36,082 bases of DNA from Actinobacteria bacterium HGW-Actinobacteria-5 (GCA_002843035.1 PHEV01000018.1:1-36082), one strand, 5' to 3'; positions 6,235 through 15,357 are shown, counted from the stretch's first letter. Made by a program: numbers and translations. Notes: generated by a model not told the origin, from the sequence alone.

Positions 6235-6530
6235 TCGACACCGCGGCCTGGAATCGCCCGGCCACTGGCCGGTCGAGGGCGTTGGCGCCGGACGTCTCTT
6301 CCACTGTTACCATCCACATCCGATATCGCGACGTGCTCAACACAGCGAGCGGCGTCGTCGAGGTCCAAGGCCTTACAACGGACGTGGACGGCCTTCACTC
6401 GCGTACCTGCTTGTTCGGTTCGCCGGGTCCGAACTCGAACGCTGACGTTTCTAGCAAAGCTCCATGAATCTCCACTCTCAGCCACACCCCGTCTTCCACG
6501 GTCGCCGATAGCTGCGCGACTTGGCCACGC

Positions 6531-6536
6531 AATAAT
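6531..6536 (+). promoter_or_regulatory. candidate -10 element AATAAT of the Avs-like gene
   Basis: AATAAT matches TATAAT at five of six positions in otherwise GC-rich DNA and ends six bases before ATG 6543, so a leaderless transcript is likely. No ribosome binding site is visible before the start, which agrees with this. Confidence 0.4.
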
Positions 6537-6542
6537 GGCGTC

Positions 6543-9500
6543 ATGCCGATGGACCGCCCAAGCACCGGAAGCGAGTCGAGCGTGCGTCCGGCCGAAGGGG
6601 AGCGTTCCGCCGTGGTCGGGTTCAGCGGACAGTACGGCTTGGCGGCGCGTGCGGTTCTTGCGAAGATCGCGTCTCTGGAGTGGATTCGCGTCGCCGACCC
6701 CAATGCGGGCGTCGCGGATGACTTCCAGTTCCAGGCTGGCGGGACTCGGTATGCGATGCAGGTCAAGTGGGCCCAGTATCCGGGCAGCTTCGGTTGGGCT
6801 GAACTTGTCAACGGATCAAACGGCACGGCACCCCTTCTCGGGCGGCTCGCGGAGGCTTGGCTGCGGATCAGTCGAGACTGGTCGGGACCCTTGGAGATAC
6901 GGCTCTGGAGTAACGAGTATCCGTCGACGGCTGCCCCTAGGGCGGGCTCCGTGCTGGCGTCCTGCTCGGTTGCCCTTCCGAATCACTTCGCCGCATTTCT
7001 GGCCCGCTCGTGGACGCCAATCCGGCGCTCTCTACGCGCGTCCAGTCGCGACTGGGCCCAGGTTTCCGCACGGCTGGAAGTGTCCGAATGGCAGCCGGCG
7101 TGGGACGCGCTCCGAGTGGCATCCGGGCTTGACGAAGACTCGTTCGCGAGGTTTGTCAGCGATCTAGATCTACATTTCGGCCCAGTGGTCGATGACCGGT
7201 TGTTGCGCCCGGACGAGGCACCTCACGAGGCGGACCTGGAGCATCTCGCCGCGACCCTTCAGGCGTTAGTTGCTGACCCGGCTCGGCCACTCGAGCTCAG
7301 CCGGAGGGCGCTCCTGGAGCGTCTCGGATGGGAGGACCGGCTTCGCTTCCGCAATCCACATGCATTTCCGGTGCCCGCCGTGTACGCGGCGAACGAGGCA
7401 GCACGGAGACAATTGCAGGTACGACTAGCTGAGTTGGATGGCGGCTACGTGGCGCTTGTGGGCCCGGCAGGATCGGGCAAGTCGACACTACTTGCCAGTC
7501 TGACTTGGCCCGAGCGACGTGTCGTGCGGTACTACGCATTCGTTCCTGATTCGCCAGACCCCCTCAGTGGACGGGGTGAGGCGGAAAGCTTCTTTCACGA
7601 TGTGAGTCTTGCGCTCGAGGATGTTGGGATTCCGCGTGGGGGCTACGGGAACGATCTGCGTAGCCAGCGAAGTGTGCTCCACGCCCAACTGATTATCGCT
7701 GGTGAGCGCTGGCGCGATTCCGGCGAGACCACCGTAATCGTCGTCGACGGGCTTGACCATGTCCCGCGAGAGCAGAGCCCGTCACGCTCCCTACTGGAAG
7801 AGCTGCCACCACCGGCGGCGATTCCCGGTGGGGTGTTCGTCGTCCTCGGGACGCAGACGATTAGCATCCTTCCGCCGCCTATCGCCGAAGCGCTTAATCT
7901 GGACCATCGAGTAATCGAACTGCCTGCACTCGCGCCAGCGGAGATACTTCGGATTGCCGATGCCGCAGGCCCAGGCACGTGGCTTCTCCCCGGTCAGCGG
8001 GACGAGCTCGTGACGGCCAGCGAGGGCCACCCGCTGGCGTTGTCCTACCTCTTGCAGGACCTCGCGGCACTGGAGGCGAGCGAACCTGATCCCGAGCTTC
8101 GACGAGTTGTTGCTCGCGCTGTGTTGAGCGACGCTTCGACCTACGGCCGCGAGGTTGCGACGCGTTATCGCGGATATCTCCGCGCCGTCGGCGATGATCC
8201 TGACCTTCGGGGCCTTCTCGCTTCTGTAGCGCGCCTTCGCGCTCCAGTTGACCTTGACTGGCTCAAGAGCTGGACGCCGCCGCCTGTCTTGGACGAATTT
8301 GTCAGGAGAACCGCAACGTTCTTTCGACGCGAGGGCACGACGTGGCGCTTCATTCACAACAGCTTTCGACGTTTTTTGGTGGAGGAGAGCGCTGCAGTGG
8401 CCGGCGTTTTCGATGCCGATCGGGACCGAGCATTACATGTCGCGTTGGCAGACATCTGCGGTCAAACCAACGATCGTTGGGTCCTCTATAGGGATGAGGA
8501 GTTGGCCCATCGATACCTAGCTGGTGACTACGCGCGTGTGATTGAACTGGCCACTCCCACCAAGCTCCGTGAGAAGCTGTTCGCGCTACGCCCTTTAGTT
8601 GTAGTGAAAGATCAGGCGCGAATCGCCCTACGAGCGGCCGCTGACTCGGGCGATCTCCAAGCTTTTGTTCGGATGCTCCTCTTCCACAACGAGCTGTTCC
8701 AGCGAGATCTGATGCTGAGCGCCGAGACTCTCGCAGAGGTGATAGTCGACCTTGAGCCGCTACGCGCATTGGAGCATGTGGTTGCGGCGGGACACCTACG
8801 GGTCCCGGTTGAGGCGGCGCTAAGGGTGGCTGCCCGCTTGTCCCGCCTGGGGAGCTTCGAAGGGTCGGCCGACATCATTCGCGCATGCGGTGGCTTGCGC
8901 GAGGTCGCGCGGGAGCATCCGCAGTCCGCGGCCGACTGGGCTGAGGCGGTTCTCCACATGTCGGGCCTTTCTGAAGTCCTGGCCCAATTTGACGCTCAAC
9001 TGGCCCCAATGGGCGAGACGCTGGACCGAGGTGTAGGCGCACATGCAGCTGATGGGGACGAGGCATGGGCTGCTGAACGACGGCGACGCGAGCGAGAGCA
9101 TGCTTCCCGCCAGATCGCAACCGCCCGCAACTTCCTGCTAGCCCGGTGCTTCGATCTCGTCCTAGAGGTACGCGATGAGAGCAGTCTGGAGCTCCTTCTC
9201 GCCAGGATTGATCGCGAACCCGCGGTTGGGTGGCACGCGCGTGCTCGAGTGGCCCGTGCGGTGGCTGCCAGCGAGGATGGCGACACAGGCTCGGTGGTGG
9301 CGTGGGCCCGTGCAGTGATCGATCTCGGTGCTGAGTTCGCAGAGCCCGAAGATGATGAGGAAGAAGAAGGCGATCCATCGGGCAGCCCCTTGCAGCGCAT
9401 TCCGCTCAGTCTTCGCCTCAGAGCCGCGGACGCCATCGTCTCCAGCGGCATGGTGGACGCGGCGGAACTCGATCTCTTGGTGCCGCCGGGGACTCGGGCT

Positions 9501-12500
9501 GCGTGGCCCTCAATCGTGGTTGGCGAAGACGGGTTGGCGCCGTTCACGTCCTTCATCGACCTAGCGCGGTTACGCGTTGTACGTCCAGAGGACGGCATTC
9601 GCCCCTCTGGTCCAGCTGCGTCTGACCATCCCAACCGACGAAGCGCGGGGACGGAGCGGTTCAAGCGAGCGCTCCGAGAGCTGGCATCGCTGGAGGGCCG
9701 GCATCTCCTTTTCAGCGTGGGCCGCGGTGACGCTCCGAACATAGCTGCCGAAGCAGCTCAGGTGATCCGCGTACTGGAGGTTCCTTCTCGGCAAACAAGG
9801 GACTGGACGAGCTGGTACCAGGTGACAAACGCCGCACCTAGCCTGTTCCGGCGTCTTGCGCGTCTGGCTGCGAAAGGCGGGACGGCTTCGACAATTGCGC
9901 TACTAGAGCGATTCGCGGCTGGCTGGGAGGACCCAAACCGTGCAGCTTATTGGTCTCCGTCGCGACAACTCCATGTCTTGCGCGGTGTCCTGCGTGCTTC
10001 TTTGCCGTCTGCACCGACTGAGGTACTCCACGCCGTAGGTGTACACCTTGACAGGCTTGGTACCGCGATAGCGGAGTTGGACGCGGGGCCACAAGAGTTC
10101 GGCGAGATATGGCTTGAGCTGTCACGGGCTTGGATTGAGGCGCGTGAGCCGATTCGAGCCGAGGCAGCGCTCAAGAGAGCAGTTCAGACCTCCTGGGGGC
10201 CCGGTCTCCACGGCGACGATCGACAATTGCGGGACTGGCTGGACTGGTTGAACGCTGCCCTGCAGGCGGGGACGATTGAGCGCGGGGAGTTCTTGAGTGC
10301 GGCTCGCCGGTATGCGAAACGGCTGGTTGCCGCGAAGGACGCGGACCACGACGCTGCAGAGGCTGCGGCTCTGTTGATCCGGATGGTCTGGGCGGTCGAT
10401 CCAGACCTAAGCACGTTGTTGGCAGAAGCGCTTTGCGATCACGGCATCGTGGAGGAGAGCGATGCAGTGGAGGCTGTCTTGCTCGGAGCGGCACAAGATT
10501 CGCAAATCTCGGACGAGCTGACAGCCATCACTGCAGCGCACCTGCTAATCCCGCTCCGTAGACAGCCGCCTGATGAGTTGCGTGCGCTGATCGAGCAGCG
10601 GAGCGGTGCGTCAGGGTCCCGCGCGCTGGAGGTCATCGACGCTGCTATTGACCTCTGGGCGGCCCCCGAGGACATCGACGCTTCTGCCGCCGACTCGGCC
10701 GAAACCATCACACCGAATCGCGCCACCCCGGCAAGCGCGCCGCAGCCAAGTGCGCCCCCAGCAAGCGTCACGGCGCTTCTAGTAGAAATGCGGCGCGATA
10801 CTAACGGCGGGGCCGATGCACACGCCTGGCGGTCCTCTGTCGAGGTCCTAACCAATGACGGCGTAACGCCTGCAGTCGGGCGGTCGTTGCTGGCAGAGGC
10901 AAGCCGGTTGCACCTTGACGGTGAGCCCTTGGGTTGGATTGCAGACGTAGCTGCTCGTTCGGGGCTAGCGGACGAGGCAGCATCGGTGGTCGCGGACGCT
11001 CTCGGCCGAATCCCCGCGTACGGATGGATCCGGCATTATGACGGCGGCAGCCGCCTCAGGTTGTTCGTTGCTGCACTGAGAAACCGCCACCAGACTCTTG
11101 TGCGCCTGGCGGCACGCGACTTGGCGGGTGCTGTCTCTACAGGAGCAATATCGAGCCAGGTCTTCCCCAATGACCTACGCCGAATCATCGAGGTGATCAA
11201 CGGTGATGATGGGGTGGCTCTCGCATGGCCACAGGTGGAAGAGCATTTGGAGGTATTTGCCCCCGCTGTTGAACTCCTGCCCGAACTGGCCGGCGAAGTC
11301 GAGCCGACAGGTAGTCCGGCCAAGGCGCTGTTGCGCTGGGTCGCGGGATACTTTGGGCACCCCGTTCGGCAGCGTGATTTCGGTGCCCGTAAGGTTCTGC
11401 AAGCCGCTCTCGAACTAGCGCGACCTGAGGCGGAGGGTGTTCTCACTGAGTCGCTTAATGATGGGGGCTGGATGACCGAAGCGGCGCTGCACGTGTTGCT
11501 CGCGTGTGACGACGCATTGCCGCCGCTATCCAGCGGGGCCACCCGAAGTCTTGCGGAAGCCGCCGTCAGCATTGACGCGATTTGTCGCGACTTGGCCCGC
11601 AAGCTTTGCCTCCGCCATGGCATCCGATGGAATGAACCAACCTACCGACGTCTCCCGGCGGTGTACCGCCTCGCGTTGCCTGATCTCCGTGAACGTACGG
11701 CGTCTCCCCTGGATGATCGCGGCGTCCCGATGATCGACCACAACGATCCGCAACAAGTCGTGGCACCGTTCGACGTCCCCCTCCGCTTCGCGGCAACCGC
11801 TGCGGGAATTGACGAGGAGTCGGTGTTATACCACGCAGCGGCGATCGCACGCGCGATCGAGACGCCCTGGTTGCGCGGCGGGCATCAAGCGCAGGCGACC
11901 CGACTCACGCAGAGAGGAGAGCTCCACGCATACCGGCCTTGGGCGTTTATGGCTGGACGCCGCGCTCTTGGAATCGTCCTGGCCGAGCTTACCGACGCTC
12001 GCTCCCTCGACGCAGATATTGCTCAAGCACCCGCCTACGCGCTTGGGCTGATCGACGAAGTCCTGACAACCGTCTCACCGGAGCCGCTCGACGACACGAC
12101 TCCTGCTCCGTGGCGCGCACGTTCCGAGTTCGGGTTCGATGCTCGCGCCTGGTGCGCCCAGACGGAGGGTGCGACCCAGCACTATGTGGCGGTAGCCGGG
12201 ACTGCATCGACGTACGTAATAGCTGAAGCGACCGCTTGGGTCCGACTCGAGTGGGAAAAGCCCGAAGAGCGCCGCACGATCAAGACATCGCACGGTCCGA
12301 GCTCGGCCGGTGGCATCCTGCTTCCGCGACGAGCCCGCTGGGAAAGCAGCTATGCCCCCGCCAATGACTACCTTGAGGGCCATGATCTCCTGTGGGCCCA
12401 TCGAGAACTAATCGTGGAGGGATGGGAGATGAGCAGCGACCCCCCATGGAGTCGGTGGCTCGCGTTGCATCCGGCTGTTGCAAGATCATTGGACTGGAGA

Positions 12501-12788
12501 CCCGACCCGGAGCAGCTATTCGCCTGGGTGGGTGCTGACGACGTGTGGCGAGCGCGGTCGGTTGTGCGAGCCCGCGGGCAACTGAGCCACCAAGCGTATG
12601 CACACACATACTGTGCGGAGGGCTGGCAGGTAGTTCTAAGTCGCAGCGGGCTGGCGGAAGTCCGAGAAGCGTTTGGCTCTCTTCGACGCGTGCTTCAGGT
12701 CGAGAGAACTCTGCCAGCACGTCCACGCGATGAGCGGCCCATTGATGAGACCAACCGGTTCAGCGCTCCACTCGCAGAACCGAGCTGA
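6543..12788 (+). CDS. giant nuclease-STAND NTPase, Avs-like antiphage protein
   Basis: A 2,081-residue single-gene protein. Residues 26-90 look like a PD-(D/E)XK nuclease of the Cap4/DUF4297/Mrr type: GFSGQYGLAARAVL, E46, D59-D60, then Q73-V-K75. The P-loop NTPase follows, with Walker A GPAGSGKST (307-315) and Walker B TVIVVDGLDH (397-406). A winged-helix-like end has FIHNSFRRFL near 603-612. The remaining roughly 1,400 residues are helical and repeat-like, as in STAND sensors, broken by an acidic patch (EPEDDEEEEGD, about 935) and an Ala/Pro-rich linker (about 1390-1405). Known Avs proteins bind a phage terminase or portal protein, oligomerise and degrade DNA. The trigger here is unknown. 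No partner gene adjoins it. Codon use is looser than in the backbone genes. Confidence 0.8.
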   Translation: MPMDRPSTGSESSVRPAEGERSAVVGFSGQYGLAARAVLAKIASLEWIRVADPNAGVADDFQFQAGGTRYAMQVKWAQYPGSFGWAELVNGSNGTAPLLGRLAEAWLRISRDWSGPLEIRLWSNEYPSTAAPRAGSVLASCSVALPNHFAAFLARSWTPIRRSLRASSRDWAQVSARLEVSEWQPAWDALRVASGLDEDSFARFVSDLDLHFGPVVDDRLLRPDEAPHEADLEHLAATLQALVADPARPLELSRRALLERLGWEDRLRFRNPHAFPVPAVYAANEAARRQLQVRLAELDGGYVALVGPAGSGKSTLLASLTWPERRVVRYYAFVPDSPDPLSGRGEAESFFHDVSLALEDVGIPRGGYGNDLRSQRSVLHAQLIIAGERWRDSGETTVIVVDGLDHVPREQSPSRSLLEELPPPAAIPGGVFVVLGTQTISILPPPIAEALNLDHRVIELPALAPAEILRIADAAGPGTWLLPGQRDELVTASEGHPLALSYLLQDLAALEASEPDPELRRVVARAVLSDASTYGREVATRYRGYLRAVGDDPDLRGLLASVARLRAPVDLDWLKSWTPPPVLDEFVRRTATFFRREGTTWRFIHNSFRRFLVEESAAVAGVFDADRDRALHVALADICGQTNDRWVLYRDEELAHRYLAGDYARVIELATPTKLREKLFALRPLVVVKDQARIALRAAADSGDLQAFVRMLLFHNELFQRDLMLSAETLAEVIVDLEPLRALEHVVAAGHLRVPVEAALRVAARLSRLGSFEGSADIIRACGGLREVAREHPQSAADWAEAVLHMSGLSEVLAQFDAQLAPMGETLDRGVGAHAADGDEAWAAERRRREREHASRQIATARNFLLARCFDLVLEVRDESSLELLLARIDREPAVGWHARARVARAVAASEDGDTGSVVAWARAVIDLGAEFAEPEDDEEEEGDPSGSPLQRIPLSLRLRAADAIVSSGMVDAAELDLLVPPGTRAAWPSIVVGEDGLAPFTSFIDLARLRVVRPEDGIRPSGPAASDHPNRRSAGTERFKRALRELASLEGRHLLFSVGRGDAPNIAAEAAQVIRVLEVPSRQTRDWTSWYQVTNAAPSLFRRLARLAAKGGTASTIALLERFAAGWEDPNRAAYWSPSRQLHVLRGVLRASLPSAPTEVLHAVGVHLDRLGTAIAELDAGPQEFGEIWLELSRAWIEAREPIRAEAALKRAVQTSWGPGLHGDDRQLRDWLDWLNAALQAGTIERGEFLSAARRYAKRLVAAKDADHDAAEAAALLIRMVWAVDPDLSTLLAEALCDHGIVEESDAVEAVLLGAAQDSQISDELTAITAAHLLIPLRRQPPDELRALIEQRSGASGSRALEVIDAAIDLWAAPEDIDASAADSAETITPNRATPASAPQPSAPPASVTALLVEMRRDTNGGADAHAWRSSVEVLTNDGVTPAVGRSLLAEASRLHLDGEPLGWIADVAARSGLADEAASVVADALGRIPAYGWIRHYDGGSRLRLFVAALRNRHQTLVRLAARDLAGAVSTGAISSQVFPNDLRRIIEVINGDDGVALAWPQVEEHLEVFAPAVELLPELAGEVEPTGSPAKALLRWVAGYFGHPVRQRDFGARKVLQAALELARPEAEGVLTESLNDGGWMTEAALHVLLACDDALPPLSSGATRSLAEAAVSIDAICRDLARKLCLRHGIRWNEPTYRRLPAVYRLALPDLRERTASPLDDRGVPMIDHNDPQQVVAPFDVPLRFAATAAGIDEESVLYHAAAIARAIETPWLRGGHQAQATRLTQRGELHAYRPWAFMAGRRALGIVLAELTDARSLDADIAQAPAYALGLIDEVLTTVSPEPLDDTTPAPWRARSEFGFDARAWCAQTEGATQHYVAVAGTASTYVIAEATAWVRLEWEKPEERRTIKTSHGPSSAGGILLPRRARWESSYAPANDYLEGHDLLWAHRELIVEGWEMSSDPPWSRWLALHPAVARSLDWRPDPEQLFAWVGADDVWRARSVVRARGQLSHQAYAHTYCAEGWQVVLSRSGLAEVREAFGSLRRVLQVERTLPARPRDERPIDETNRFSAPLAEPS

Positions 12789-13234
12789 TTTGAGTAGAAG
12801 AGCTCGACACGCCGCCCGACGGGCCGCCGCGCTGGCACGAGTCCCCAGGCTCATTCTGGGTCTCGGCACCGGATGTCGTCGAGGGTGACGGTCCCGTCGC
12901 TGTCATCGGCAGATCCGGTCGTTTCGAGGTGCCCATCGCTCGCCCGCCGCATCCGGCCAGTACACCGAACCGGAAAGGGGCGCGCTCCGCCAGGAACGGG
13001 CTAGGCGACATCAAAGCCTCAGTTTTCGAGCTGATGTTCCGCCGGGCTCAAGACAGGCACCGTCGAGAGTGTCCAGCGTAGCCAGACGGTACTTGCGCTG
13101 CTCGACGCCGCCCGGCCGAAGTGACCGTGTTACCTCGAATGTGACCTTGCCAGGTGACAACTTCAGGTAACGCGGTCGGCGAGAGCCGTGCTTGCTGGAC
13201 CTCGAAGGTGCCTTTGACAAGGCCTTTTGCATGG
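12789..13234. other. 446-bp stretch between the Avs-like gene and tRNA-Gly
   Basis: A frame without a start codon is open from 12794 to TAG at 13079-13081, and its first part reads like protein (RWHESPGSFWVSAPDVVEGD). It could be a gene remnant or a chance frame. A shortened half-site (CTCGGCACCGGATGT, 12862-12876) lies in it. A small stem GCCTT-TGAC-AAGGC (13210-13223) followed by CTTTT could be a weak plus-strand terminator. Nothing else is recognised. Confidence 0.45.
12862..12876 (+). repeat. shortened half-site of the island repeat
   Basis: CTCGGCACCGGATGT equals the 17-bp motif with the variable central bases deleted. It lies 74 bases after the Avs-like stop, in the position where other modules carry a half-site. 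Because it is short, chance is possible. Confidence 0.3.
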
Positions 13235-13305
13235 AGCGGATGACGGGAATCGAACCCGCACTGTCAGCTTGGGAAGCTGATGTTCTGCCATTGAACTACA
13301 TCCGC
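13235..13305 (-). tRNA. tRNA-Gly (anticodon CCC)
   Basis: The reverse strand folds into a full cloverleaf of 71 nt. The acceptor GCGGATG pairs with CATCCGC, the D arm contains AATGGCAG, and the anticodon stem TCAGC/GCTGA carries the loop TTCCCAA (anticodon CCC, complement at 13271-13273). The T arm CGGGT-TCGATTC-CCG follows. The discriminator base is T and CCA is not encoded. The 3' end faces the accessory region to the left, the usual orientation for island integration at a tRNA. Confidence 0.95.
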
Positions 13306-13502
13306 ATGCGCCCCGCCCACGGGCCGATGCGCGAGGAGCAGTCTAGCCGGAGCCGGACGCGCCCCGCGAACTCCCCGCGGATTACGCCGACGCGCGCGAC
13401 AATGGGACGAAACCGCGCAGGTCGGGGCACAACGTCTGCCAGACTGCTTCTGACAACGACTCACGCGCAGCTGGCGACTGCGCAGACCAGGGAGCGAGGC
13501 GG

Positions 13503-14192
13503 GTGACCAGAGAAGACCGGGCCATCACGATCGTCGATCTGATCACGCGCGCCCTCGCAGCGATCGACAACGGCGAACAGGCCGAGCAGATGGTGTGCAG
13601 CACGCTGGCCAAGGCTGCGCACGCGGAGATCGCCGTCCTTGTCGGCCTCGACGTCGGACGGAAGCTGCACGTCCACGCGGCCTGGCCCGACCAGCGCAGG
13701 GTCGCTGCGTTGGTGGAGGTCATCGGCCACGGTGGACGCCGCTCCGAGGGCAACCTGCACCTCGGCCAGCACCCGGCTCTCGGCGAGATCATCACCATGG
13801 GTCCTGATCTCGACCAGAGCCAGCCGCAGGAGCGGGCCCGGCTGCTCGCGCTGTCCCGTCGCGGCGGGTTCAGCCCCGAGGCGCAGGCGCTTTTCGCCGA
13901 GGCTGTCGCTCCGGTGATGCTCCTCATGCCCCACGTCGCGGAAGCGTGCAACAAGGAACAGCGCACCCGGACGGCGGCGGACGCGGCCGCGGCCCTGAAC
14001 CTCACGGCGCGCGAAGTGGAGGTCCTCCAGCTCCTCTCCGAGGGCCTTCTCGCCAGGACGATCGCCGCACGGCTCGGGCTCTCCCCCCGCACGGTGCACA
14101 AGCACCTCAGCAACGTCTACAGCAAGCTCGGCGTACACGACCGGCTCGTGGCCGTGAGCATCGCCCGCGCACAGGGCCTGATCGCCGCCTGA
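13503..14192 (+). CDS. LuxR-family transcriptional regulator
   Basis: A 229-residue protein from GTG 13503, preceded by GGGAGCGAGGC. The C-terminal LuxR helix-turn-helix is clear at residues 167-226: LTAREVEVLQLLSEG, the recognition helix in SPRTVHKHLSNVYSKLGV, then DRLVAVSIARAQGL. The N-terminal 150 residues are mixed alpha/beta with AEIAVLVGLDVGRKLHVHAAWP and may be a GAF-like sensor domain. There is no receiver-type Asp/Lys set, so it is probably not a classical response regulator. It is the first gene on the backbone side of the tRNA. Its targets are unknown. Confidence 0.85.
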   Translation: MTREDRAITIVDLITRALAAIDNGEQAEQMVCSTLAKAAHAEIAVLVGLDVGRKLHVHAAWPDQRRVAALVEVIGHGGRRSEGNLHLGQHPALGEIITMGPDLDQSQPQERARLLALSRRGGFSPEAQALFAEAVAPVMLLMPHVAEACNKEQRTRTAADAAAALNLTAREVEVLQLLSEGLLARTIAARLGLSPRTVHKHLSNVYSKLGVHDRLVAVSIARAQGLIAA

Positions 14193-14203
14193 GCGGACGG
14201 GCG

Positions 14204-14593
14204 CTACCGGCCGCGGGCCTTGCGCACGGTCTTCTTCAGCAGCCACAGCGGCAGCAGCCACGCACCCAGCGCAGTGACCAGCCACACCACGAGCGTCCCC
14301 AGCAGCCACGCCATCGGCCCATCGAACGTGATTCCACCCTCGAGAGAATGGGCGATCGCCAGCGCGATCCCGGTCGAGATCAGGCCCACGCCACCCACCA
14401 GCGGCGGCGAGAACTTCGCGGCGAGCTTCGTGACCACCGGCGTGAGCAGGCTCTGCGCCACGGTGAACACCACCACGGCCACGAGAAAACCGCTGACGCC
14501 GACGACCATGCCGGGCACCAGCCAGCCGGCGACCAACAGGCCCAAAACGGACGATCCGAAGAAGATCACGGCCAGGATCAGGATTTTCCGCAT
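14204..14593 (-). CDS. phage holin family (superfamily IV-like) four-TM membrane protein
   Basis: A 129-residue protein from ATG 14593 (MRKILILAVIFF). The longer frame to 14674 has no coding character, and TACTGT six bases before this ATG supports the choice. Four hydrophobic segments, roughly residues 4-26, 28-50, 66-83 and 91-117, are followed by a basic tail (LLKKTVRKARGR). The pattern, with GWLVPGM in the first hairpin and a SPP turn before GGVGLIS, fits the PF04020-type actinobacterial membrane proteins called phage holin family. These are chromosomal and need not be lytic. It converges with the LuxR-type gene, 11 bases apart. Confidence 0.7.
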   Translation of the reverse strand: MRKILILAVIFFGSSVLGLLVAGWLVPGMVVGVSGFLVAVVVFTVAQSLLTPVVTKLAAKFSPPLVGGVGLISTGIALAIAHSLEGGITFDGPMAWLLGTLVVWLVTALGAWLLPLWLLKKTVRKARGR

Positions 14594-14599
14594 GAGCGC

Positions 14600-14605
14600 A
14601 CAGTA
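14600..14605 (-). promoter_or_regulatory. candidate -10 element TACTGT of the holin-family gene
   Basis: On the reverse strand TACTGT ends six bases before the ATG at 14593 (GCGCTC between), the same spacing as several other genes in the window. Confidence 0.4.
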
Positions 14606-14724
14606 GCCCGCCCAGACCCTTATCGAGACGGCTCGCCCGGCACCCGTCCCCCACTGCTCGGGGATGGCCCCCAACGCACCCCCAAAGCACCCTCGCCGGG
14701 GTTCCGGCGCGGTCCTGCCGGGCT

Positions 14725-14730
14725 TAGGTT
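14725..14730 (+). promoter_or_regulatory. candidate -10 element TAGGTT
   Basis: TAGGTT lies six bases before the ATG at 14737, with no ribosome binding site between, so a leaderless transcript is predicted. Confidence 0.45.
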
Positions 14731-14736
14731 CGAGAC

Positions 14737-15357
14737 ATGTCGAATCCCCTGGAACCCTCGGACGTGGGCCCCGCCGCCGGCGGCGACCTGACCGCTTCGG
14801 ATACCGATCGCGACCACGTGATCGCCCTGCTCACCGCCGCCCAGGCCGAAGGACGCCTGACCGCGGCAGAACGCGACCAGCGCATCGCGGCAGCGCGGAC
14901 GGCCGAAACCTTCGACGACCTGGTGCCGCTCACCCGCGACCTGGTCAGCCCGACCGGCCCAGCTGCCCGTCCGGTCATGAACTACGACGAGAGCCACGGA
15001 AGCGAAGAGGCGGACCAGATCGTCGCCATCTTCGGAGGCGCCACCCGCAAGCACCGCTGGAAGGTGCGGCGGAACACCTCGATCCTCGCGATGTTCGGCG
15101 GCGTCGAACTCGACCTCACCGAGGCCACATTCGAGGCCCACGAGCTGACCTTCAACGTGTTCTGCCTCTTCGGCGGCGTGGAGGTCACCGTGCCGCCGGG
15201 CACCGACGTGGACAGCAGTGTGATCGCGGTGTTCGGCGGCACCGAGGTTCGCAAGCTCGCCCCGCCGGACGGCGTCGCACCACGGATCGTGGTCAAGGGC
15301 TTCTGCGGCTTCGGCGGCGTGGAGGTGCGCAACCCGAAGGACCGCAAGCGGAGTTGA
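14737..15357 (+). CDS. DUF1707 and LiaF-like C-terminal domain protein
   Basis: A 206-residue protein from ATG 14737. Residues about 19-72 form the DUF1707/SHOCT-like module, with the pattern DRDHVIALLTAAQAEGRLTAAERDQRI...ARTAETFDDLVPLTRDL. Residues about 90-200 have the repeated beta-strand signature of the LiaF/DUF2154 domain: IVAIFGG, ILAMFGGVELDL, VFCLFGGVEVTVP, VIAVFGGTEV and FCGFGGVEV. No TM segment lies between, unlike many relatives, so the protein is probably cytoplasmic or peripheral. LiaF domains act in cell-envelope stress signalling; a role here is inferred from the family and from the membrane proteins downstream. Confidence 0.85.
   Translation: MSNPLEPSDVGPAAGGDLTASDTDRDHVIALLTAAQAEGRLTAAERDQRIAAARTAETFDDLVPLTRDLVSPTGPAARPVMNYDESHGSEEADQIVAIFGGATRKHRWKVRRNTSILAMFGGVELDLTEATFEAHELTFNVFCLFGGVEVTVPPGTDVDSSVIAVFGGTEVRKLAPPDGVAPRIVVKGFCGFGGVEVRNPKDRKRS

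Larger units (their letters stand above)
6206..6542. other. 337-bp intergenic region upstream of the Avs-like gene
   Basis: It begins with the half-site 6218-6234. An open frame at 6231-6467 has some coding-like segments (TVTIHIRYRDVLNTASGVVEVQGL) but no clear start signal and starts inside the half-site, so I do not call it. The region ends with the -10 candidate at 6531-6536. Confidence 0.5.
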
